The position numbers and the translations under genes are program-made. Shown here in pieces: positions 23,583 to 30,776 of a DNA stretch of 38,982 nucleotides. This DNA is from Phycisphaerales bacterium UBA6054. Lineage in GTDB: Bacteria; Planctomycetota; Phycisphaerae; Phycisphaerales; UBA1924. The notes under the pieces are model-generated. The model ran no database searches and was not told the origin of the DNA. It was given only the letters and a program-made list of their open reading frames with translations. Within the stretch, counting starts at the first letter, position 1, and each line of letters opens with the position of its first letter. The stretch lies in NCBI GenBank assembly GCA_002429045.1, contig DIYM01000126.1:1510-40491 (forward strand), in the 5' to 3' direction.

Positions 23583-25460
23583 ATGCGCGGACTGAAAGCG
23601 ATCTCGGCGGGCTTGGTGTGTCTGGTCAACGGTGTCGTGCTCGGCGAGCCTCCGCGGCTCGATGTCGCGACCAAGCAGGTCGCCGCACCGCCGAGCGATA
23701 TCGTCTCGGGCGTCGTGCGCCTCCCCGAGCCGGAGGACCTGGGCGTGGTCTCGCGCTCGGCGTTGATCCCGGTGGACCTGCCCGCCGGGGGCGTGTGGGA
23801 GCGTGACCTGCCCCCCGGTGCCCGCGCCGTGCTGCTGCCGGGGCGCGACGGGGCGTGGACAGCCGCCCTGGTCTCGCCCGCGGGCGAGCCGCGCACGCTT
23901 GACCGGGCCGACGAGCACCGCGGGGTCGCGGTCGGGTCCGGTTCGAGCGGGTGGATCGCGCCGGACCGCACGTTCGCGAGCCTGGCGTTGCCGGTGGGGC
24001 GCCCGGGCCTTGAGGACGGCGACTGGACACTCCGCGTCGAGAGCCCGGCGCCCGCCCGGGGGTTCGTGCTGATCGAGCCGGGCTCGGGAATCGAGATGTA
24101 CACCTACGCCGAGCGCCTGGAGGCTCTGGTGGGCGCACCGATCGTGCTGCGTTCGGAGCTGTCCCGGAACGCGGCGATCGTCGAGTTGTGGGCCGACGTC
24201 CGCGGGCCCGATGGGCGGACGGATCGGGTGCCAGCGGAACGCGGCGTCATCCGGTTTACGCCGATCCAGGCGGGCGAGCACGCCGTGCGCGTGCACGCGA
24301 TCGGGCTCGACGAAACGGGCGAGCGGATCGAACTGACCACGCAGCACATCCTGCACGCCGAGCGTCCGTCCAGCCCGTTCGATCGAGCGTCGCATTCGGT
24401 CGATGGGCGATTGATCGATATCTCCCTGGGCGAAGACCGGGCCGAACGCCGCTCGGTGGTGGCGGCCGAGGTCTGGGGCGAACGGGACGGGCGGATGGTG
24501 CCCGTGTGCTGGCTCGCCCGGGTCTGTGCAGCGGCGCGTTCGCTGACGCTCGACGCGCGGTGGATCTCGATGGCGGGCGTGGATCCCGGGTCGATCGAGC
24601 TCCGGGCGGTCCGAGCCCACGATGCCGACTCGATGACGCTGGTCGCGTGGCGTGAACGCCTGGAGATCGACGGGGACCTGGAGGGCTTGGTGTTGCCCCA
24701 AGCCCCGGACGCCGCGACGCGTGGCATGATCCACGGGGTCGCGGGGCGTTCGCGCCTCGGGGTCCCGATCGATGTCCCGCCGGCCCGCGGCACCCCGCCC
24801 GGTCACCGCCTGCTGCTCGTGCACGGCTACTGCTCGGGCGGCAACCCGTTCACCACATCGCACTTCGACGGGGATATCGCCGTCTTCTCGGATACCCAGC
24901 AGAACCGCTCCAACGACGCGTTCGCGCTGCGGATCCTCTCGCAGACGGCGCCGATGAAGTCGTTCGGGGTCGCGGGGCACTCGCAGGGCGGGCTCGCGGC
25001 GTTGCACCTGTACACGTTCTACTTCAGCGGGATGGATTGGGCCCGCGGCGAGCGGCTGATCCAGTCCGTCGGCTCGCCGTATCAGGGCACACCGCTGGCG
25101 GGCAACGCCGCGGTGCTGGGCGACCTGTTCGGCGCCGGGTGCGGATCGAACAGCGACCTGTCCACCAGCGGCGCCGTGCAATGGCTCTCGCTCATCCCGA
25201 CCTCGTCGCGACAGAACGTGTGGTATTGGACGACATCGTTCGAGGATCGCCCGTTCGCGTTCGACTTCTGCAACATCGTCAGCGACCTGCTGCTGTCCGA
25301 CCCGGACGACGGGGTGATCGAACGCAGCCGCGGGCAGCTCCCGGGGGGCAACAACCGCGGGCACCGCGAGGGATGGTGCCACACCACCGGGATGCGCGAC
25401 CCCGCCCAATGCACCGACCCCTCACGGAACAGCGAGATCGATGAAAGGGCCCGCCGATGA
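23583..25460 (+). CDS. Exported alpha/beta hydrolase (lipase/esterase-like), no anchor module
   Basis: ATG 23583 with GGAGG 7 bases upstream gives a 625-residue protein with a signal peptide (KAISAGLVCLVNGVVLGEP). Residues 30-400 are beta-rich and contain VWERDLPPGARAVLLPGRDG and later immunoglobulin-like strands. The alpha/beta hydrolase domain follows: LLLVHGYCSGG, nucleophile elbow GHSQG with Ser467, a DPDDGVIE acid candidate at 573-580, and GHREGWCHTTG with His594/His600 as histidine candidates. The HGYCSGG and GWCHTTG signatures remind me of 'conditioned medium factor'-like proteins, a weak recollection. Unlike its neighbours it has no GC-type end. Its TGA overlaps the ATG of the P-domain/dockerin gene, implying linked production. 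Substrate unknown. Confidence 0.8.
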   Translation: MRGLKAISAGLVCLVNGVVLGEPPRLDVATKQVAAPPSDIVSGVVRLPEPEDLGVVSRSALIPVDLPAGGVWERDLPPGARAVLLPGRDGAWTAALVSPAGEPRTLDRADEHRGVAVGSGSSGWIAPDRTFASLALPVGRPGLEDGDWTLRVESPAPARGFVLIEPGSGIEMYTYAERLEALVGAPIVLRSELSRNAAIVELWADVRGPDGRTDRVPAERGVIRFTPIQAGEHAVRVHAIGLDETGERIELTTQHILHAERPSSPFDRASHSVDGRLIDISLGEDRAERRSVVAAEVWGERDGRMVPVCWLARVCAAARSLTLDARWISMAGVDPGSIELRAVRAHDADSMTLVAWRERLEIDGDLEGLVLPQAPDAATRGMIHGVAGRSRLGVPIDVPPARGTPPGHRLLLVHGYCSGGNPFTTSHFDGDIAVFSDTQQNRSNDAFALRILSQTAPMKSFGVAGHSQGGLAALHLYTFYFSGMDWARGERLIQSVGSPYQGTPLAGNAAVLGDLFGAGCGSNSDLSTSGAVQWLSLIPTSSRQNVWYWTTSFEDRPFAFDFCNIVSDLLLSDPDDGVIERSRGQLPGGNNRGHREGWCHTTGMRDPAQCTDPSRNSEIDERARR

Positions 25461-26164
25461 AACATGTATCCCTCCTGATCGTCCCGGCGACCGCCGTCTC
25501 GCTCGCCTCGGCGCAGCCCGTCTGCTCGACTCCCAACACACCGATCCCCGATGATGCGTCGCCCGGTGTGCAGATCCCGATCATCGTCGATCTGCCCGCG
25601 GGATCTCTGGTGGACTCGATCACGGTCGATCTCGACATCGACCACGACTGGGTGGGAGATCTGGTTGTCACGCTCACCGGTCCGGGCGGGGCGTCGGCGG
25701 TGTTGCTCGATCGGGCGGGCATCCCGAGCACCGGCTTCCCCGGCCCGTTCGGGTGCGGCGGGCGGAACGTGATGGCCACGTTCGACGACGCGGGCCCGAT
25801 CGCCGCAGAGTCGGTCTGCTCGCTTACGGGAGACCCGGTGATCTCGGGCGTGGTCCGACCCGCCGGGGCGCTGGCTTCGCTGATCGGCGCCGACGCGCCG
25901 GGCGTGTGGACGCTCACGGTCGCCGACAACTCGGCGTTCGATACCGGCATCGTGCGCAGCGTGTGCCTCGACCTCGAAGCGTCGCGCCCGTGCGTGCCGG
26001 ACCTCGCCGCTCCGTTCGGGACGCTGAACTTCTTCGATATCTCTGCGTTCATCGGGCTGTTCAACGCGGGGGATCCGGCGGCGGACGTCGCCGCGCCGTT
26101 CGGGAGCCTGAACTTCTTCGATGTCGCCGAGTACATCGCCCGGTTCAACGCCGGCTGTCCGTAA
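25457..26164 (+). CDS. Exported proprotein convertase P-domain-like protein with GC-type dockerin module
   Basis: A 235-residue protein with a signal peptide (KHVSLLIVPATAVSLASAQP) and one jelly-roll domain of the proprotein convertase P type. The signature parts are VDSITVDLDIDHDWVGDLVV, TLTGPGGASAVLL and the closing GVWTLTVADNSAFDTGIV followed by a final strand (SVCLDLEA). Such domains usually sit next to secreted peptidases or other hydrolases in the same chain. Here the domain is alone with a GC-type module, and the ATG overlaps the stop of the alpha/beta hydrolase gene. A subunit that docks the hydrolase is a reasonable inference. Its 3' cassette is 145/146 identical to that of the 20258 gene. 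Confidence 0.87.
   Translation: MKHVSLLIVPATAVSLASAQPVCSTPNTPIPDDASPGVQIPIIVDLPAGSLVDSITVDLDIDHDWVGDLVVTLTGPGGASAVLLDRAGIPSTGFPGPFGCGGRNVMATFDDAGPIAAESVCSLTGDPVISGVVRPAGALASLIGADAPGVWTLTVADNSAFDTGIVRSVCLDLEASRPCVPDLAAPFGTLNFFDISAFIGLFNAGDPAADVAAPFGSLNFFDVAEYIARFNAGCP
26012..26157 (+). repeat. GC-type anchor cassette, copy C
   Basis: A 146 bp segment encoding the anchor module of the P-domain gene. It is identical to 20804-20949 except for one base (G here, A at 20870), and differs from 23313-23458 at eight positions. Confidence 0.9.
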
Positions 26165-26241
26165 CTGATACATCCGAACCCACATCGCCACACTTGCGAG
26201 TGGTCTTCTTGACCAGGCGTCTGTAGTGCGTCGTTTTTGTG

Positions 26242-26269
26242 TTGATCACGATCCGTGCTCGGGTATGCT
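26242..26269 (+). promoter_or_regulatory. Sigma-70-like promoter for the propeller gene at 26324
   Basis: TTGATC at 26242-26247, a 16-base spacer, and TATGCT at 26264-26269. It lies in the 159 bp gap after the P-domain gene and predicts a leader of about 48 bases to the ATG at 26324. The same -35 hexamer and spacer length recur before 27727. Confidence 0.5.
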
Positions 26270-26323
26270 GCGAGCCCCACCCCACGCCGCCTTTCGAAGG
26301 CGGGGATCACAGGAGATCAAGAC

Positions 26324-27670
26324 ATGCGTTCACAGACAGTCACGCTCGGTTGCGCGGCAATCGTTGCCACGGCAGGCTTCGCCCACGCGGACCCGACCTA
26401 CTCGGGAGTCCTCGGATCGCCGGGTTTCGGCGGGTCGTACGCGGCCGCGTTCATCGCCCATGATGACGGCTCGGGCGAATCGCTCTACGCGATCGGCTCG
26501 TTCGCAGCAACGGACGTACCCGGAGGCTCGAGCATCGCCCGGTGGGACGGGAGCGAGTGGGCCGCGGTTGGCACCGGGCTGCAGGGCGGGTTCTCGAACA
26601 TCATGGCGGTGTACCAGGGCGATCTGATCGCCGGCGGGTACTTCGATTCGGCCGGAGGCGTCGCCGGCTCGGCCAAGCTCGCCCGGTGGGACGGCTCGGC
26701 GTGGAGCAGCATGGACGCGCAATCGTCTTCGTTCCTCAACTCAGTCTGGGATCTGCAGGTCTGGGACGATGGAACCACGGGCGAGCAACTCTATGTCGCG
26801 GGCAACTACATGGATCTCAACGGGCAGGCACCGCTGGATCACATCGCCAAGTGGGACGGCTCGGTCTATACCGCGGTTGGCGGATCGATCGGGGGCGCGG
26901 TCCCGCTGATCGTGCTCGATCTTCTCGTGGCCGATCTCGGCGCCGACGAGACCCTCTACGCGGGCGGGCGATTCCTGACCATCGGGGGATCCAACGCGAA
27001 CAACATCGCTTCTTGGGACGGCTCTTCGTGGTCGGCGTTGGGCAGCGGTCTGCAACGCACGTCTGGCTTCGCGCAGGTGATCCACATGACCTCCTGGGAC
27101 GACGGGAACGGAACGGCGCTGTACGCCGCGGGCACGTTCAATCGCGCCGGTGGTGTTCCCGTGTCGAACGTCGCCAAGTGGGACGGCGCATCGTGGTCAA
27201 CGCTCGGGGACGGGCTCGACGCGACCGTGCAGGAGTTGGTCGTCTGGGACGACGGTTCGGGCGAGGCGCTGTACGCCCTCGGCAACTTCAACAACTCCGG
27301 TTCCACGCCGGTGTCCCGCATCGCCAAGTGGAACGGGGCGTCTTGGGAAGCGGTCGGTGACGGGCTCGACGGCAACGGCTTTGGGGCGCTGGTGTACGAC
27401 TTCGGCGATGGACCCGAACTGATCATCGGGGGCAGCTTCTCTTCCGCCGGCGGGGTTTCCGCGAACCGGGTGGCCTCGCTGCGGCCCGCGGTCTCCTGCC
27501 CGGCCGATCTGGCCGAACCGTTCGGCACCCTGAACTTCTTCGATATCTCGGCGTTCCTCGGGCTGTTCAGCGCGGGCGATCCGGCGGCGGACCTCGCCGC
27601 CCCGTTCGGGAGCCTGAACTTCTTCGACGTCGTCGAGTACATCGCGCTGTTCAACGCGGGCTGTCCCTGA
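26324..27670 (+). CDS. Exported WDGS-repeat beta-propeller-like protein with GC-type dockerin module
   Basis: ATG 26324, preceded by AGGAGA, gives 448 residues with a signal peptide (LGCAAIVATAGFAHADP). The body has about seven repeats with the pattern (I/V)A(R/K)WDGS.W..(V/L)G.GL followed by LYA.G.F or similar (ARWDGSEWAAVGTGL, AKWDGASWSTLGDGL, AKWNGASWEAVGDGL), interleaved with WDDG-type segments. This spacing fits blades of a kelch-like or related propeller. No catalytic residues are visible. The C-terminus is a GC-type module (CPADLAEPFG ... NAGCP). It has its own likely promoter and appears to be monocistronic. Confidence 0.87.
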   Translation: MRSQTVTLGCAAIVATAGFAHADPTYSGVLGSPGFGGSYAAAFIAHDDGSGESLYAIGSFAATDVPGGSSIARWDGSEWAAVGTGLQGGFSNIMAVYQGDLIAGGYFDSAGGVAGSAKLARWDGSAWSSMDAQSSSFLNSVWDLQVWDDGTTGEQLYVAGNYMDLNGQAPLDHIAKWDGSVYTAVGGSIGGAVPLIVLDLLVADLGADETLYAGGRFLTIGGSNANNIASWDGSSWSALGSGLQRTSGFAQVIHMTSWDDGNGTALYAAGTFNRAGGVPVSNVAKWDGASWSTLGDGLDATVQELVVWDDGSGEALYALGNFNNSGSTPVSRIAKWNGASWEAVGDGLDGNGFGALVYDFGDGPELIIGGSFSSAGGVSANRVASLRPAVSCPADLAEPFGTLNFFDISAFLGLFSAGDPAADLAAPFGSLNFFDVVEYIALFNAGCP

Positions 27671-27678
27671 TTTTCTGC

Positions 27679-27706
27679 TTGATCCAGCCCGGGCGGCAAG
27701 TACGCT
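27679..27706 (+). promoter_or_regulatory. Sigma-70-like promoter for the FG-GAP gene at 27727
   Basis: TTGATC at 27679-27684, a 16-base spacer and TACGCT at 27701-27706, starting only 9 bases after the previous stop. A transcript from it would have a leader of about 15 bases before the GTG at 27727. Confidence 0.5.
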
Positions 27707-27726
27707 CGGGCTGGAAGGGGCGTGGC

Positions 27727-29043
27727 GTGTGTGGAAGGCTGGTCATCGCGGCACTGACGGCTCAAGCCGTCGCGAGCCCACCCGCGGTGTTCCAGCCGCC
27801 CACGACGATCCCGCTCGGCGGCACCCCGGTCGATCTCATCACGCCCGACATCGACGGGGACGGGGATCGTGACATCGTTGTGCTCGATCCGGGATCACAG
27901 ACCCTGCGCCTCCTGGTCAACGACGGCTCGGGGCGCTTTACGCCCGCCGATACCCTCCCGGGTTCGGGCGGGGCGATTTCGCTGACCTGGGGGCTGCTCG
28001 ATGCGGACCCGCACATCGACCTGCTTGTCGCCGACCAGGCGACCGCGGCGGTGCGGGTGCACTTCGGCATCGGCGCGGGCGCGTTCGACCCGCCGATGCT
28101 TGTTCAGGCCGGGGGATCGCCCAGCGATGTCCGGGTCGCGGACTTCAACCGCGATGGCCGGCGTGATGTCGTTGTCACCACGCGTGTGCTCTCGGGGGCG
28201 GCACCCGGCGCGGTGCGGATCATCGACAATCTGGGCTCACGCGTGTTCGCTCCGCCGCGTTCGTTCCCGGTCGGTGCCGCCCCGGCACGCATGGCCATCC
28301 AGGATTTCGATTTCGACACCGGGTTCAACTTCGACGTCGCGGTGACGAACTTCCAGGATGGGACCGTCACGGTCCTGTTCGGTGACGGCGCTGGCGGGCT
28401 CACCGATCCGTTCACGATCGGGGTCGGCCAGAGCCCGCTCGGTATCGACTCGGCGCGGATTTCGGGGACGGCCCACCCGGACATCGCCGTGGGTAACCTG
28501 CGGTCCAGGACGATCTCGGTGCTCGAGTACGCGGGTGACCGGACGTTCCAAGTGGTCGAGACCGCACCGCTGTCCGAGGATCCGAACGACGTTGTGCTCG
28601 GCTTCTTCAACCCGATCCCCGGCCGCGACGTCGCGTCGGCGCTGTTCTTCGATGACGAGGTCGTCCTGCTCTCTGGCGTGGGCGGCGGCGCGCTCGGCGT
28701 GCCCCGCCCCGAGCCTACCGGCGCCGGGCCGTTCCGACTCGCGGTCGCCGACTTCAACGGTGACTTCCTCGACGACCTCGCGTCCGTCAACCGTCAGGAC
28801 GGTTCAGTCACTGTGTTCTTGAATGCCGACCCACAGCCGTGTGTGGCGGATCTGTTCCCCGTGAACGACCCGGACGGGTTGCTGACATTCTTCGATCTGG
28901 CACGCTATCTCGATGTCTTTTCGGCCGGCGGCTCCGACGCGGATCTGCACCCCCCCGACTCTGGAAAAGGCCCGGGAGACGGGACGCTTGACTTCTTCGA
29001 TGTGGCAGCATTCATCGCCCGGTTTAACGCCGGGTGCCCCTGA
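27727..29043 (+). CDS. Exported FG-GAP repeat protein with divergent GC-type dockerin module
   Basis: GTG 27727 is chosen because it gives a signal peptide (CGRLVIAALTAQAVASPPA) and follows a GGAAGGGG run. The 438-residue protein holds five to six FG-GAP-like units (LITPDIDGDGDRDIVVL, VRVADFNRDGRRDVVV, LAVADFNGDFLDDLAS). The C-terminal module is unusual for the cluster: the first unit reads DPDGLLTFFDLARYLDVF, and the inter-unit segment is lengthened to about twice normal by a Pro/Gly/Asp-rich insert before DGTLDFFDVAAFIARFNAGCP. The flanking Cys and terminal Gly-Cys-Pro are kept. No enzyme domain is visible; a binding role is likely from the family. Confidence 0.85.
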   Translation: MCGRLVIAALTAQAVASPPAVFQPPTTIPLGGTPVDLITPDIDGDGDRDIVVLDPGSQTLRLLVNDGSGRFTPADTLPGSGGAISLTWGLLDADPHIDLLVADQATAAVRVHFGIGAGAFDPPMLVQAGGSPSDVRVADFNRDGRRDVVVTTRVLSGAAPGAVRIIDNLGSRVFAPPRSFPVGAAPARMAIQDFDFDTGFNFDVAVTNFQDGTVTVLFGDGAGGLTDPFTIGVGQSPLGIDSARISGTAHPDIAVGNLRSRTISVLEYAGDRTFQVVETAPLSEDPNDVVLGFFNPIPGRDVASALFFDDEVVLLSGVGGGALGVPRPEPTGAGPFRLAVADFNGDFLDDLASVNRQDGSVTVFLNADPQPCVADLFPVNDPDGLLTFFDLARYLDVFSAGGSDADLHPPDSGKGPGDGTLDFFDVAAFIARFNAGCP

Positions 29044-29051
29044 GTTCTCGC

Positions 29052-29080
29052 TTGGGCGGACGCGGCGTGCGCGATAGCAT
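29052..29080 (+). promoter_or_regulatory. Possible sigma-70-like promoter for the gene at 29123
   Basis: TTGGGC (29052-29057), a 17-base spacer and TAGCAT (29075-29080) lie in the 79 bp gap after the preceding stop. The match is weaker than at 26242 and 27679. Confidence 0.35.
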
Positions 29081-29122
29081 GCATCGACGGCCGGGGCAGC
29101 CCGGCGACTCCGGAGAACCCTC

Positions 29123-30565
29123 ATGCATCGCACAGCACGCACCGGTCTCGCTGTCTCGATCGTTGTCACGGCCGCCGGAGCGGCGGCGCCCGCTGCACGC
29201 GCGCAGCAGGCGTACGAGATCTCCGAAGACGGGCACGCCTTCGCGCCCGTGCACGCCCACGCCGATCATGGCTTCGGCGTGCGTGGCGGTTCGGTCCCGT
29301 TCGGCACCGTGCCGGACCAGAGCGTCGAACTCAGGCGTCAGGTCGGGGGCTTGCAGATCGCCGACATCGACGGCGACGGCCGCAACGATCTCGTCGCGGT
29401 CTGTTACATCTCGAACAGCTTCCCGCCGTACGAGGACTGGCGCGATCTGGTGTTCTTCGGCAACGGCTCGGGGATCGACACGACGCCCGGCTGGGTCTCG
29501 GACGTCGAGACCCACACCGGGGACGTCCAGGTGGGTGATCTCGACAGGGACGGGCGTCGCGATGTTGTGACGATCCACGGCGGGGGTGTTCGCGCCGACT
29601 CGGTGCGCGTCTACTACGGCTCGCCGGGCGGGCTCGCGACATCGCCCGGGTACACATCCAGTGTTCCGGGACGCTCCTGGGGAACCGCCGGCGTGCTGGC
29701 GGACATCGACGCCGACGGCGACGCCGACCTCGTGACCACAAACCAGGGGCTCTCCCCCGACCCCTTCCGCCCGATGCTCATGTTCCGCAACGACGCGGGC
29801 ATGCTGACCGCCAACAGCGTGTGGCAGAGCTCCGAATCCTCCATCCAGAACGGCGTCACCGCCCGGGATCTCACCGGCGATGGCTACCCCGAACTCGTCG
29901 TCGCCAAGTGGGTCAACTTCCAGAGCGGGATCTACCTCAACACGACCGGAACGCCGGACGTCGCGCAGTCCGTCTTCGTCGCCACCAGCGGCACGGACCG
30001 CGGCGCCGGTCTCATCGACACCCAGGGCGACGGGCTGCCGGAAATCGTCTTCGGCGGGAGTCCGACCACCGTCTACGACAACGCCCACGGCGCACTGCTG
30101 CCGCTGTTTTCGACCGATCCGCCCTTCGCAGGCCCCCAGGACCTTCGGGTCTTCGATGTCGACGGCGACGGCGACGAGGACCTCGCCGAGATCATGTTCA
30201 GCGACGGGCGCGCACACATCTATCTCAATCGCGACGGCGCACTCGATCAGCAGCCATCCTGGTCCTTCGACGCGTCCGAGGTCGGCACCGCGATAGCGTT
30301 CGGGGATCTGAACAGCGACGGGCGGCCCGATCTCGCGCTGGGCTACTCGGGCAACACCTGCGTCCGCGTGTTCTTCGCCCAGGCGCCGGAATGCCCGGCG
30401 GATCTCGCAGAGCCGTTCGGGGAGCTGAACTTCTTCGACGTCGCGGCGTTCATCGGGCTGTACAACGCCGGCGACCCGGGCGCGGACCTGGCTCAACCCT
30501 TCGGCGCCCTGAACTTCTTCGACGTCGCCGAGTACATCGCGCAGTTCAACGCGGGCTGCCCCTGA
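29123..30565 (+). CDS. Exported FG-GAP repeat beta-propeller protein with GC-type dockerin module
   Basis: A 480-residue protein with a signal peptide (TARTGLAVSIVVTAAGAAAP, cleavage near ARA-QQ). The body is a single propeller-sized run of FG-GAP-like repeats with calcium-loop motifs (IADIDGDGRNDLVAV, VGDLDRDGRRDVVTI, LADIDADGDADLVT, VFDVDGDGDEDLAEI, FGDLNSDGRPDLAL). The C-terminus is a GC-type module (CPADLAEPFGELNFFD ... NAGCP), more diverged at DNA level than the 20258/21051/25457 cassettes. A GGAG lies just upstream of the ATG. The 211 bp gap that follows is very GC-rich and holds no gene; TATACG at 30706-30711 may be a -10 of the next gene. Confidence 0.9.
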   Translation: MHRTARTGLAVSIVVTAAGAAAPAARAQQAYEISEDGHAFAPVHAHADHGFGVRGGSVPFGTVPDQSVELRRQVGGLQIADIDGDGRNDLVAVCYISNSFPPYEDWRDLVFFGNGSGIDTTPGWVSDVETHTGDVQVGDLDRDGRRDVVTIHGGGVRADSVRVYYGSPGGLATSPGYTSSVPGRSWGTAGVLADIDADGDADLVTTNQGLSPDPFRPMLMFRNDAGMLTANSVWQSSESSIQNGVTARDLTGDGYPELVVAKWVNFQSGIYLNTTGTPDVAQSVFVATSGTDRGAGLIDTQGDGLPEIVFGGSPTTVYDNAHGALLPLFSTDPPFAGPQDLRVFDVDGDGDEDLAEIMFSDGRAHIYLNRDGALDQQPSWSFDASEVGTAIAFGDLNSDGRPDLALGYSGNTCVRVFFAQAPECPADLAEPFGELNFFDVAAFIGLYNAGDPGADLAQPFGALNFFDVAEYIAQFNAGCP

Positions 30566-30776
30566 TCGAGCGGGCCGCGGGGCCCGGAAACCGCTCTCGC
30601 GGCGTCAGAACACCGCAACCGCGGGCCACGGGCAGCGAATAGGAAGCCACGCCGGGTTCTCCGGCGGGTCCACCGGGGGCGGTCGACGCCCGCTCGAAAC
30701 CATCCTATACGCACTCGAATCGCCTCTCGGGCAGCCCGAACCCCGGGCCCGGGAGCGATCATCCGAGAGGACGCCG

